A stretch of DNA of 64,000 nt, from contig NC_081413.1 of assembly GCF_030272615.1 (NCBI RefSeq), forward strand, positions 716,679,867-716,743,866, given 5' to 3'. Both the position numbers and the translations under genes were made by a program. Positions 10,961-22,196 of this stretch are shown here, piece after piece; the first letter of the stretch is position 1; each line of letters starts with the position of its first letter. Under the pieces are notes generated by a model. The model ran no database searches. It worked only from the letters and a program-made list of their open reading frames with translations, and was not told the origin of the DNA. The stretch is from Cryptomeria japonica. Its lineage: Eukaryota; Streptophyta; Pinopsida; Cupressales; Cupressaceae.

Positions 10961-11788
10961 CATACAATTTCGACAAAGAAGCACATAAAATCTACCATTG
11001 AAGGGTCAATCGATTGAATGTGTTGGAAAATAAAGTTTGACACTCAGAATATTTTAAAATTGTTTCCAACACTTAGAATTATTTTCGAAGGGAAAATAAT
11101 TTCAATACTAGAAAAATTTTCGAAAAATTTAACACTTAGAAAAATTGTGGAAATTGAGAGAATCATCTAGAAGCTTCCATGCCAAATCAGCTTGGATGAA
11201 GAATAAAACTTTTCATTTTGGAAAAGTTAAAACAAGTCCAAGTTTGATGAATATCAATAAAATCAAAAAATGAAAAAAACAAAAAAAAACATGGAGCTTC
11301 TAAAATTAAAATCCCTAGCTCTATATCTATTCGACCAGTCACTTTCAAATTCATTATCAGGTTTGAAGATTGGAGTTCGATTGTGAAGAAGTCTCTCTCT
11401 CTTGAAGTTTTTGAAGTGAATTTTGAAGAAGAATTTTTGAAGGGATAAAATTTTCTAAGTGTTGAAAAAGAGAAAATAAGTGCTTTTTCTGAGTTTAAGA
11501 CAGAATTTTCAGAATTGAAGGTAGATTTTCAGTCACGATCAAATTTGAAGATCCAAACTCCGAGTTTGACTAATTGCTTCCACTCTCCTTCTGTTTTATT
11601 CATTCGTTTCATGAAATTTACCAAATACTTGGCCAAATTCTTCCACTTTCAGTCTGATTTTTCATAGATATTCAGCTTTTTGACAGGTTGAAAGTGAAAT
11701 TTTCAAGTAAAATGGGGACCAAAATCAGATTTAGAACCTTTGAATTTTCTCGAAAATAATGTTAAATTTTTATGTCTTATGTAGATTG
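10961..11788 (+). other. Leader between array and orphan frame B
   Basis: No gene is seen. An A-rich run lies at about 11260-11290, a weak TATA-like 'ctctatatcta' at about 11320, then a pyrimidine/purine-mixed leader ('gaagaagtctctctctcttgaag') up to the ATG at 11789. The position matches 18540-19190 in the unit at 17376-21713. Confidence 0.4.
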
Positions 11789-14700
11789 ATGACTACCAAA
11801 GGAGCACCTTTGAGAAAAACACAAATGAAGTTTGCCAGTAAAGGGTTGCAGCCAGCATCGAAGATCAATTTTAAATGGAAGAATGTCACAGACACCAACC
11901 TTGGGCATGTTGATTTCAAAGAATTCAGGAAGAGAATGTAAGGGCACAATGGGTACCTGCCAACACCTGTTGCCCGCCGGATGATGAGAAATGGCATCGT
12001 CCAGGCAATTGGATTTCCACCAGCCATGGAATGTGTAGAACTGATGGTCGAATGTGCTATTCACTACAACACACAAGAAAGAGAGATCATTGCACTTGAT
12101 GGAAGAGTTTTAGCTCATCTTGGAGAGTTAGCCATTTAGGAAGCGTTTGGGATAACGGACTACACCAAAACTTCATATAAAACCAAAGAAGACGCCCAAA
12201 AACTTTATGATGACCAACTAGACCTCTGTGCAACAAATATCAACAAGTCATGGTTAGAAAAACCTAGGGCTTCCCTTAAAAAAGTACCAAAGAAGCTACT
12301 GCGAACAGACTTCAAAGAAGAATATGGTGACATCATCCTACTGCTGGACAGAGTAATGGGCAACCCTCAGGGTGCACCATTTGAAACATGGATGTATTAC
12401 CTAATTGATGAAATTACCTCAGGAGTCAAAAAGTTCAACTAGTCTCGAATAATTAGTGATAATCTAGATGAACAATTGAAGAACTTAGAAAGGACAATAT
12501 CATTTTACATGAGCTCCTACATTGTCTACCTGTTGGCCAGAAATTACATGTTACAGAGGATTGATTTGCAAAGGTGTAGTAGGCAATGGCGAAAATGAAC
12601 TCAAGTCCTATGATTGTTACTTGCAGTTGCAGCGTAGTGAAAAGACCCACTTCAAATGGGTAAATGATGGATTTCTGATGTATATCACAAGGACACTACA
12701 AGGAGGAACTCATCAGAGACTTCTCATGAAGCCAAGAGTTTGATCAGCAGGTATGGATCTTGGTTTATCCAATTTCCAAAATTCACATACATAAGAGTTC
12801 AAGGTTTTATTGGTTGTCCTTACCAACTTCCAATCTATCCTACCAACAAAATGGTCCTGCTTGAGGTCCTTAGATAGTTGGAGACATATCAAGGCTTTCA
12901 AAGAGCAAAGTAGAAGACCACTATTCCTTTCCTTTCTTCATCAAAAATATGCTAGAGTCTTGCCCAACGACACAAGCAGTTGAGAGTGCTAGGCTTGAGA
13001 TGCAATGTTACCTTTCCACATTCTACTGGTCTAGAGTTGATTATGACCCTCACAACATTATTGGGACAGTAAATGGAGAAAGGTACAACATAGAATAGAC
13101 TTGGAAGATTTTTGGGCCAATGTTGCTGATGAGTTTGACATAAGGAAAAGACTATGGTCTAGGCTACCAGTAAGCTTGATCAGAATAACTGAACTTTTTC
13201 ATGTGCCGGATTAGTTGGAAGATGACGAAGAATACACTTAGCCTTGCTTTGACAAGAATGCACCTCTTCTTCTTGTGAGATGGTTTGAACCAGATCACGT
13301 AGATTTGGCTACCTTAATGTAGCCAGTGGTCAAGTATTCGAAGTGGTGGGTCGATCAGCAAGTTCATGGGCTAAGACGAAAGAATATAACCTTGACTTAT
13401 AACCCGATGGGTGAAATAGAAGCACATTCTTCAAATGCAGAAGCATCTCAAAATGTCGGACCCATTAAAAGCACTAACTCTAGAAAAAAGAAGAAAGAAG
13501 TTGGAAGTTCTTCAAGGACAAAGGGCAAGACAACTATAGATGAAGGATCTGCTCAGAAGAAGCAAAGGCTAGAGCCATCTTGTTTTGCTGCATCTGCGAA
13601 TAGAAACAATGTATTAACTATTGATGAGTCACTGGCCAAGATAAAGATTCCTTCTCCAGTCCATCGGGAAAATATAGAGTTAATCCAACAGGAAGATGAA
13701 GAGCCTCCATCTCCTACAGGCACAAAAATATCGGAGTCAGATAATGAAATGGATATTCTGGGCAATGAATTTCAGGAGGGAATGATTTCCGCTCTTCGAG
13801 GAGGCCAGAATATGCCATGTGAAGAGAATGATCCAGAAGAGGAAGGCATTGAGCAACTTACGATTCTTGATTGGCTAAAAGAAAGACTGAAAATAAAAGC
13901 ACCAGTGGAAGTTCAGGAAGAGGGAGATGACAGTTGATTTCTAAACCAGATTAGGAGAGGTTGCTACAAAGAAGCCTGCCAGGTAGTTTTCCACAATCCA
14001 GAGAGATGAGACAGGCTGTTGAACAATTCAGATTGTTGTACCAAAAGTAAACAAGTCAAAAGAAGATATAACTCATCATGAATATGAAATTACCACTTTT
14101 GACTTGGGACCAACTACAAAAGGTCAAGAGGTGGAAGACTTAGACAATTTAGTCGCTTCCATGAAGGCAAGAATAGATAAGGAGGTAAGAAAGAAAAGAG
14201 AATATAAGAAGGAAATCGAGGGTTTAGAGGAATACATTCAGCACTTGACCAAGCCACTTAACCAAGACGATGCAGCAATTCCTCTACTTTTGAATCCTTC
14301 ACAAGGAGTAACAAAAAATCCCGAGGAAGAAAAGGTGATAGCCAGAGAAGCCAAAGAGTGGATGGCTACCAAAAGAGAAAAAGTAGCCACGTTCATGGAT
14401 AAATTGATGCTGACATATGGACAAACCTCCTTCTTACTTTCCAGAATTGCAAACATGACAAAAGCATGGGCCGACCTCCAAGATATTCAGTACAGAGTTA
14501 TCCCGTGCCTTAGAGTATTGAAAGGCATGCATAAGCAAGAGCTGATTGATAAGGAGATAATTGCAGTAGGGCCTGCCTATGATTTTAATGCATGGCATTG
14601 GGCATTAGTTGCACGTAGTGAAATCCTAGAGAAAGTAAAGGCTGAAAGTGTTAAGTCCGAGGAGAAGATGAAAGAAATACGGAGTAAAATTATCCTTGTA

Positions 14701-15012
14701 ACTGCTGATTTGCTTGAAAAAGAAACCATCCGAGAAAGTGATATGCGGCTGGAAAATCTCAAGCTCAAAACTCAGTAGATTTTCTTCACCATCATAGGAC
14801 TAGTCCTGAAGTAAAATTTGACCAAGGCATCATAATTCTTGTCCATCTGAAATGCCTTCCAAAAACAAGAGCTGGAATGGAAGATTGCATTTTCTGCTTG
14901 TGCATACGACTTGGACAGATGGGAATACAGGATCAATATGTTGCCACATGTCACCATGGAGGAGGTCAACATGATTATGTCTAGATTCATTGAACACACT
15001 GCCAATCAGTAG
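11789..15012 (+). pseudogene. Orphan ORF family, copy B (longest copy, decayed)
   Basis: The protein family is not recognised; an uninterrupted version would be about 1,070 residues. Parts: an N-terminal globular region with WKNVTDTNLGH and NGIVQAIGFP (11870-12100); a middle region with FPKFTYIRVQGFIG (about 12770-12815); a patch SKWWVDQQVHGLRRKN (about 13340-13385); a long Lys/Ser/Glu-rich, probably disordered stretch (13390-13860); ILDWLKERLK (about 13860-13895); and a helical C-terminal region with YDFNAWHWALVARSE (about 14580-14625), ending in SRFIEHTANQ and TAG at 15010. In-frame stops occur at 11939 (TAA), 12138 (TAG) and 12440 (TAG), plus later frame changes. No RT, protease, integrase or transposase motif was found. 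It is the main cargo of the unit ending at 15946; a TATA box follows 141 nt after the stop, as in copy A. Homologues: copies A and C. Confidence 0.7.
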
Positions 15013-15946
15013 GATAAGGATGTGCGTTCCTAGGAAATGGCTATTCATGTTTGTAGTTTTATTTTGGGAAACTCTATCTAGGGTTGTGTTGTCTTGATCT
15101 TAGCCGTTGATCTTAGATCAATCTCGGCCATTCATTCATTTTTCAAAAACTCTATATAAACTCTCATTCTCTCATTTAATAGTTGTTGTGGAGAGATTTA
15201 TGAAATTGTTGTTTAGAGCTACTTGAATAATAAAAAGTTCATTTGCAGATTTTGCTTTGAAATCTTATTGTTATTAAGTGGTTGCATATTTTCTTCAACA
15301 GTAGAATAGAATAGAATAGAATAGATTTGCTTAAAGTAGATTTGCTTTCAAAATTGCTAGATGAATGAAGGATTTGATAGTTTAGATTGGTGAAACTTTT
15401 GCTCATACTTTCTTTGGATGGATGATTTTCGTTTAATGTGTAAAGTCAACTTTGAGTAAATATTGTTCGATTGATGGTATTATTTATAAGTATGAAAATC
15501 TTGAGCATAACCTTAGAAGATTGCACCCGCTTTGCGTAGTTGTCCAAGTGTGGTGAAACAAAGTGTCGTTATTGGTTTCACCCAGTCTTTACCGTCTCTT
15601 GAGTTCACAGGAGTAGCTTAGAACTTCTAAACCTTCATCCTTTTTATCCTTTTTTGAGGAAGTCCAAAATTCAAAATTCAAAAAAAAAGAGAGCAGTTAT
15701 TGTTAAATCCATCGAAGTCCTAGCTTGTGAATGATATTGGTCAAGCGTAAGTCCCCCTTGTATTTCTGCATACTTAACCAAGGAAGCTATCCAACATAAA
15801 GTCACCCGTTCGCACATATAGACCTTGGAGTCGCCTTGTGGTCTTTCTCGCAATCTTGGCACAAGTGTGATTTTGTTCAGGAGAGGATAGAGCATCCTTG
15901 GATATTTTATTCTAATGTTTGGTGAATGATAAAACGTACACCAACA
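15013..15946 (+). mobile_element. 3' tail of unit B
   Basis: It follows orphan frame B directly. It contains 'cttagccgttgat...ggccattcattcattt', a TATA box (TATATAA at 15153-15159) followed by 'actctcattctctcattt', an 'agaatagaat' run (15303-15325), 'gattgcacccgctttg', 'gttcaggagaggatag', and ends ACACCAACA at 15946. Order and spacing match the tails at 8786-9458 and 19800-21713. The bases just outside (15947-15951, catcc) would be its target duplication, but the partner lies beyond the left end. Confidence 0.6.
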
Positions 15947-16103
15947 CATCCCTTGACGATATTTCTCCCTCACTAGCAAAGGCTAAAACGAGGAAACTAT
16001 TGCCAAGAGAAGACAACCTAAGCAAAACAACTACCCAAAAAAGCAAAAAAAAGTGGGGGTTCCCATTTGTAATGGGGTGATGTGTGAAAACGTCACAATA
16101 AGC
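15947..16103 (-). mobile_element. Start of another unit (W, minus strand)
   Basis: Read on the minus strand from 16103 the sequence is TATTGTGACGTTTTCACACATCACCCCATTACAAATGGGAACC and onward, closely matching the unit starts at 17376 (+) and 26092 (-), including the following 'ctttt...ggtagttg...agcctttgc'. It stops where unit B ends at 15946, as expected if unit B inserted into it. Confidence 0.55.
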
Positions 16104-16845
16104 AATTTTCATTTGCTCATTCAAAAATCTGCTACACTCACACCACCTTATATTAGCACTTGTTCTTACATTACAGTTCATTTATTGTGTTTACCTTTTT
16201 TAGATCCTACGAACAAAATAAATTTAGCATCTAATTAATACAAACCACAAACCTTTGATAACATCCGTTTACATGCTACTCATGCACATATTTAGAATAT
16301 AACAAGTGCATAATAAAATCCACGACTCCTTCCACACGTGTATCAACCAACACCATGAACTGTCTATACTTGTCTAAAACCATGAAAAGAATATTAAGAG
16401 CAGACCATTGAATTGTTGAATATTCAACTAGTGATGTGTCAAATTGACTTGGCACAAAGAATGGACAAGTAAGTTGTTGAATTTGACAAACAACCAGCTC
16501 AAATTGACAACCAAGTAGCTTAAACACACAACCAGGAAGCTCAACTAGACAACCAAGTAGCTCAACCAAGAAGGCAAGTAGCTCAACCTAGCAACCATGT
16601 AGCTCAACCAAGTAGACCAAGAGTGAGGAATAAGAATGCTCCTCCAAGATATCCAAGTCAACATGACTCATCCAAGAACAATCTCCTCATAGGTCTATGT
16701 TGACCTTACATCCAATGTAGGCTGCCCAGACTTCCTGCTAAAATCTCATCAAGAGTGACCATCTCAACATTTTTCTTTTATCACAAGAGAACATTAGGCT
16801 TGCCTAAGTCTCCATGTATCCATTAACACCAACAAATGACCAACC
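16104..16845. repeat. Noncoding DNA with ~20-nt minisatellite
   Basis: Between about 16490 and 16615 the word 'caaccaagtagctcaac' recurs about seven times with drift at about 20-nt steps. The rest holds no gene that could be supported. Confidence 0.5.
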
Positions 16846-17375
16846 TGTTGATGTGTTTTTTGTGACACTATGCAATGCAAAATAAAATACCAAGTATTTT
16901 ACCCTCTCTTGAACAAAATCTTCTCTGATACTAAATTATGTGATCAACTGAGACAAATCCAAGGTTCCTACTGTCAGGTCTTAACGTGTGGGTAAGCTCA
17001 ATGGTTTGACATGATATTGCTGGAATCACAAAGGGGACTTATGTTGAACATGAATGTTGTTGGAACATGAAGACTTAAGGGTTAAGAAAGCTAATCTAAT
17101 CCTACAAATGTAGGAACTAATTGTTAATTAGGTGTGACCAAACCAAGCTTTGTTTCGCCATCAAGGAACAACTACACAAAACTGGTGCAATCTCCTAAGG
17201 ATAAATGAATGATTTTCACTACAACAATGCACATCAACCATATAAACAATGAGCATGAAGTAATAGAAGTTAAGCTTTCTCACAAGTTAAGTGAGCATAA
17301 AGTAATAGAAGTTAAGCTTTCTCACAAGTTAAGTCGACTATGCACTGCAATTTGCAATCAACAAATTACAAGTAG
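16846..17375 (-). mobile_element. Unit U1 tail (minus strand), first fragment
   Basis: Read on the minus strand this ends GTCACAAAAAACACATCAACA at 16846. It contains the family phrases 'ttcaagagagggtaaaat', 'accttgga' and 'gattgcaccagttttgtg'. It breaks off at 17375 and resumes at 21719, with the unit U2 insertion between; the resumed sequence aligns with 22770-22830 of unit U3. Confidence 0.7.
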
Positions 17376-17420
17376 TGTTGTGACGTATTCACACATCGCC
17401 CCATTGCAAATGGGGACCCC
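17376..17420 (+). repeat. Unit-start hairpin (intact)
   Basis: TGTTGTGACGTATTCACACA is followed by CCCCATT-GCA-AATGGGG (17399-17415), a perfect 7-bp stem with a 3-nt loop. The same sequence, inverted, is at 26048-26092 and, with changes, at 16055-16103 and 9459-9500. Confidence 0.75.
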
Positions 17421-17949
17421 CACTTTTTCACTTTCTAGGTTAGTTGTCTTAGCTTAGCCTTTGGTTGTTGTCGTGTCTTTGCTATTAGCCTTTCGCATGT
17501 AGTTGCTCATGGCACAATCAAGTCTCTCTTTAGGATGAAATGAGGTGCAACTCTACCTTTGCCCTCTAAAGCTTCAAATGGCTAGCATCCTTAGGATTAG
17601 ACTCCAAATGAAGAAGCGTTGTCAATCTTAGTAGTTGAAGATGAAATTCATGAATTAGGAGGTATGTGGAAGGATTAAGATTGTTGGATTTGCCTAGTCT
17701 AGGTCAATTAGGGTTTGAATGAAAATTTGTCTCTATTGTGTTAAAGTATCAAGACCTAGTGCAAAGGAGCCTTGGATGGCCGAAGGATGAAATATTGAAT
17801 CAAGATTTGAAAATTTGCCAAACATAGTCTCAAAATCATGATGAAACTTTGGATGCAATTCAAATTGCAAAAGTCACCTAATTGGTCGACTAAAGAAGTG
17901 AATTGCAAAGCTAAGTTAAGATGGTTGATCAAGTTTTGACTTGCAAAGT

Positions 17950-18530
17950 TGCAATGGGGTCCTGAAAAGCCACCTTGGTCAATGAAGTGCAATGGTCCCC
18001 TAAAATTCCGCCTTCATCAAATGTTGCAAAGGTAAGTGTTATAGCCGATCCAAGGTCTAATTGCAAAAGTCATCAAAATTTTCGCCTTGATCTCAACTAG
18101 CAATGCTACCTCAAAATTCCGACTTGGTGCTTGAATGGCAAAGGTCATTACAAAATCCGATTTAGGGTTAAGAAAGCAAGACTCATTTCAATAGCTGCTT
18201 AGATCAATGAATGGCAAAGGTCCCTCAAAATTCGGCCTTGAGTAATGATGGCAAAGGTCATCAAAATTTCCACCTTGAATAGTGATGGCAAAGGTCTTCT
18301 AAATTTCTGATTTGATGCTTGGATGGCAAAACCTCCTTCAAAAGCCGCCCTCTAGCAAATGTGGCAATGGTCTTCGCAAAAGCCGATCCTAAGTGAAGGG
18401 CAAAGCTCCTCCTAAAAGCCGAGTAAGGTGAGAAGGGCAAAGGTCTTGCAAAAATCCGCCAAGGCTATGCAAAGTCGGCCTCCAAAGAGCAAGTAAAAGT
18501 TTTTTTGATAAGATGAAAAGTCGGCCTAGG
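17950..18530 (+). repeat. Array of 'aaattccgcc' / 'ggcaaaggtc' words
   Basis: Variants of 'aaaattccgcctt' (ccgac, ccgat, cggcc, agccg) alternate with 'atggcaaaggtc' about a dozen times at steps of roughly 45-60 nt. It resembles the 'aagtccgcc' array of unit B but with a different core. No ORF is maintained. Confidence 0.65.
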
Positions 18531-18539
18531 GGAATTTGA

Positions 18540-19200
18540 ATGAAGAGACACACCTTTAACCTCCAAAACCTATATAAGAGGACATTCAAGTTCATTTCAA
18601 AGGCATCATTCAAGGCAAATACAACAATCTGCTCTGCAAATTGAGGAGATCAGCAAACTATTTAAGGCAATTTTTCTGATTTGTATCATCTCCAAATAGC
18701 ATCAAGAAAGGCAAACTATCTTTACAACAGCGATTGTGACAAGGAAGAAGACATCAATTTGAAAATCAACATTCAGATTTCCATTTTGAAGGCAAATTTA
18801 TCCACAGTCAGCAATGTTAATAGCAGCTTTGATCATTATATTGATCAAACATTCATCTACAAGGGAGGCAAATTCACCTTCAAGTAGCGATTTTGATAGA
18901 TTTGATCATTTCATTGATCAAATACTCATTCACAAGGAGAGCGGAATCGATTTGAAGAACATTTTCAAATCAAAATCTGAGTGTGATTAACCCTGCATTT
19001 GCATATAAAAGGTGGAACGAAATCTCTAAACGTGTGACTCAGACCTTGGAGCACTTCAAAATCAGATATGGAAATGAAAGATATAATCACCATCTCATCA
19101 TCGTTTTGAGGGTATACCAAATTGTAGGTTTGTGAAACCTATCCATTCGTGTTTAATACTATTTTTGTTTATTTTGCAGGTAACAAAGGATGAAGATACG
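18540..19200 (+). promoter_or_regulatory. Unit U2 internal promoter and leader
   Basis: TATATAAGAG at 18571 follows 'ctccaaaacc' and precedes a long leader (18600-19180). The leader ends at a good acceptor-like site (TTTATTTTGCAG at about 19170-19181) followed by 'gtaacaaaggatgaagat'. The TATA box is clear; transcription is inferred. Confidence 0.45.
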
Positions 19201-19411
19201 AACTGCAAATAACATCAAGAACAATTCAAGAACATAGAGGAAGATTCAGGACATCACAAAGATGAGGGACTTGGATTCAATAAGAAGACAATATCAAAAC
19301 AAGGCTTGCGCTATAAAACAAGGCTCGCGCTATAAAGAGGTGATTAAGTAAGGAATCAAAGACAGTTCAACATTAGGATCAAGTTTGAGACTTGCAATGC
19401 AAAGATTAGAG

Positions 19412-19732
19412 TCAAGGTTCTGGAGCATGAAAAGGATAGCTTACATGATGAAATAATCTTTTACAATCTTGAATTCCCTTTGGGAATCCAAGAATCAAAG
19501 CCAGTACATTGAGGAGTCTAATCCCACCAGGTGTACAATTTATCAAATGTATCATGAACAAGGGAGGATCAATCAAGGTCATCACACAAAGCCTATATCG
19601 GACATGATTAAGGAAGTAGATGGTTTTAGAAGAGTTAATCAAAGTTTGTTAATGCTTCTCATCATTATCACATTGAGCAAACTGGATAATGTTGAGTATC
19701 AAGAGATATTACTCAATACTCATTCATGATGA
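19412..19732 (+). pseudogene. Degenerate frame shared by units U2 and U3
   Basis: A short open stretch contains KEVDGFRRVNQ. On the minus strand of unit U3 the matching position (23412-23636) reads EEADSFRRIN. Both lie just upstream of the telobox promoter of their unit. This is probably a remnant of the coding region that units A and B fill with the orphan ORF, though no direct alignment to that ORF could be made. Function is unknown. Confidence 0.4.
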
Positions 19733-19945
19733 TGAATCAAGCCTTCCTAGTCATCATCCTAGTCATCATCCCACCAATTAGAGAAGGTTCCACATCAACA
19801 TGTCTAGATGCAATGAACCAAGCTTACCCATGGGAATGCAAACTTCAATGTACCTACCCCCACTATTTATTGGTCGAATATTCTAAATAGGACATGTGTC
19901 AAAGCATTGCAATTATTTCATTGGTTAAGAAGAGTTTGTTGTAAC

Positions 19946-20037
19946 AAACCCTAATTAGGGTTTTCCATCATGTAATCTTGGCCATTGATTGAGAATTAAT
20001 CCAGGCCATTCATTGTAAAATAAGCTCTTTATATAAA
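19946..20037 (+). promoter_or_regulatory. Telobox palindrome plus TATA box (unit U2 tail)
   Basis: AAACCCTAATTAGGGTTT (19946-19963) is a perfect 18-bp palindrome made of two facing telomere-type boxes (AAACCCTAA). About 70 nt downstream is TTATATAAAG (20029-20038), then 'ctcaaactcctcatttgtaa'. Related boxes occur at 2914-2927, 22050-22067 (one change) and 23141-23158 (perfect), each 65-90 nt from its TATA. Teloboxes are known promoter elements of plant ribosomal and cell-cycle genes; their role here is inferred. Confidence 0.6.
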
Positions 20038-20633
20038 GCTCAAACTCCTCATTTGTAAAGGTTAATAGTAATAGAATAGAATAATAGAATATAGAATTGT
20101 TCAATAGCAGATAGCAATTAAAGTAAAAGTTAGATCAGAAGAAGGCAAGATTGTTGCCAAAATCTTGTTGTAAAGAGCATATGATTTCATTGAAGTTATG
20201 GTGAATTAATGTGTTATTTCAACAAGTTGCATGGTCTCTACTTCTCGACTCATTCACTTTCATGTTGATTAGATTGAATGGAGGAATTTGTTGAATGCAT
20301 TTGTGCGGAATTCGTTTAGTCCATACCACTAGCCTCTTGCTGATTGTAAGTGTGCCTTGCGTGGTCAACTGGAATGATATGAGCTTAACTTCAAATTGTT
20401 ATATATCCATTGTTTATGCATTAACTTGAATGGTAATCAATGTTCGATGATAATGATTAGAATATCTTTGAATGTCCTTAGAAGATTGCACTAAGCTTGT
20501 GTCAAATTATTCAGTTTGATGGTGAGACCTCACCAGTAGGATTCCATCGAATCATTCACCCATTCTCTTGCATTCTTAGGATTAGAATAGACTCCCTAAA
20601 CCCCATGCCTTTTGCCCTTTCTTTACTCTCCCA

Positions 20634-21452
20634 GCTAGGTTGCCGGTTTGGGTTCGGGCACCGGTTCAGGTTCGAAGAATCGGTACGCCGGTACGACAAA
20701 ATTTTGAAAAGGGGTTTGGGTTCGTTAGTACAAAAACATGTAAATTATATATATATGCAGCCTATAAGCATGAATTAAGATTAGCATGTCACATAGCATC
20801 ATATAAACAACAAAACCAACATAAACTTGTAATCATAGCATCATGATCATACCATAACAACATCATATACATCAAGTTTAATATCAAAATGATAAAATAT
20901 TCAAGTATCATTGTTTCAACTTTCAACAATTTAAAGTTTGATCATCAAATGGATTCTCTAATTCATCATCCTCATTCTCCTCCTCATCATTGACATTGAC
21001 ATTAGATGAATCAATGCCAATGCTAATGACACTTGCACTTGCACTTTAAGTTTGTTCGCTGTCTGAGTCATCAAATGCAACAAGCTGAGAAGTGAAATCA
21101 TCCAAATCAGTATGTTTTGGCTCCATATCCCACATCTTCGTTTCTCCTTTCTTGTAGTCATGTTGCTTGTGTGAAATGAGCCAAGTTAATGTTTTAAAAC
21201 TCACTTTTAGGGTCATATTTTAATTTTTTATGTGGTGGAATTAAAAAAAATTTAAATTTTGCAAAAACAAAATCCATTTTTGGGCTGTCAGACCCCTGGG
21301 TTCGACTTGGGTCCTCTTGGGTTCGCCCTGGTTTGAACTAGGCCTGTGAATCACGAACCCTGTCCGAACCATAGGCGAACCGGACCCGTACCCCGAACCA
21401 GGACCGGATTGGACCAGTACCAGGGGTCTAGGGGGCCAAACCCGGTAACTCA
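20634..21452 (-). mobile_element. hAT-like non-autonomous DNA transposon
   Basis: It interrupts the unit U2 tail. The ends are inverted: CTAGGTTGCCGGTTTGG on the left and, reverse-complemented from the right, CTGAGTTACCGGGTTTGG. Flanks CTCTCCCA (20626-20633) and GTCTCCCA (21453-21460) form an 8-bp target duplication with one difference, the length typical of hAT elements. Subterminal 'ggttcggg/cgaaccc' words are repeated. On the minus strand, 21170 to about 20950 encodes an acidic stretch (LDDFTSQLVAFDDSDSEQ, a stop, then Asp/Glu-rich), possibly the end of a transposase. Confidence 0.6.
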
Positions 21453-21713
21453 GTCTCCCAACAAATAATAAGGATCTAAGTTCTAGCGATTCAAGCATTC
21501 AACAATTCAATGTAAGGCTCCTTGGAGGAACAACAATCACAACGACCAACTATGCTTATCCAATCATTGTGACCTGACATACAAGAACCTTGGAGTTATC
21601 TCAAGTGATCCTTAAGCTAATCTTCAGCATTTGAGAGACTTTGATCAAGAGAGGATAAGATACTTTTGTGTATCTTATTTTGTGTTCGCATGTGCATAAA
21701 AAATACATCAACA

Positions 21714-22196
21714 AGTGGTATGAACATTAAGTACACCATTCATCAACAATGATATCTTCCATTCATCTAACCAACTTTAAAGCAAATGAGAAGTAAAAAC
21801 CATGCAACAAGTTGAAATAGCCAACCTAATTCACCATAACTTAAATGAAGAAAGTATGTTTATTACAACAAGTCTTGGCAACGATCTCCTTTCCTCCTGC
21901 TCCAACCTCTACTCTAACTTCTAATTCCTAATTGTTGAACTCTTAACTATTAACCTTTACAATGAAAGATTTGAGCCTTTTATAGTGCTCTCAATACAAT
22001 TCAATAGCCCATATTGATTCTCCAATCAATGGCCGAGATAATTCAACATAAACCCTAACTAGGGTTTGTTACAACAAACTCTATTTTGGCCAATAAAATA
22101 ATTACATAGAATTGGACACATGTCCATCTTTGAATGTGAACCAATGAAATATGAGGTTAGATATCTTGAAGTTTGTGCATCCATAGGATGATTTAG
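21714..22196 (-). mobile_element. Unit U1 tail, second fragment
   Basis: This continues unit U1 after the U2 insertion. Read on the minus strand it carries the telobox (AAACCCTAACTAGGGTTT, 22050-22067), 'ggccattgatt', a TATA-like box (about 21978-21985) and the downstream phrases. It stops at 22196 where unit U3 begins and resumes at 26098: 'gatgatttag' joined to 'gtacattgaag' restores the order seen inside U3 at 23276-23300. Confidence 0.65.

Larger units (their letters stand above)
17376..21713 (+). mobile_element. Unit U2, complete TG...CA element (solo-LTR-like)
   Basis: It begins TGTTGTGACG at 17376 and ends ACATCAACA at 21713. It is flanked by AGTAG (17371-17375) and AGTGG (21714-21718), a 5-bp target duplication with one change, and unit U1 sequence continues on both sides. 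Contents in order: terminal hairpin, about 500 nt, a word array (17950-18530), a TATA box (18571), a leader, a degenerate frame, a second promoter with a telobox palindrome and TATA (19946-20037), and the family tail. The tail contains a later hAT-like insertion (20634-21452). Without that the unit is about 3.5 kb. No PBS, gag or pol is present, so it is best read as a very long solo LTR or a non-autonomous element without terminal repeats. Confidence 0.7.

Noticed and set aside
15303-15325. 'agaatagaat' run as a microsatellite of interest
   Set aside because: The same run occurs in other unit tails (about 20068-20095) and is simply part of the element.
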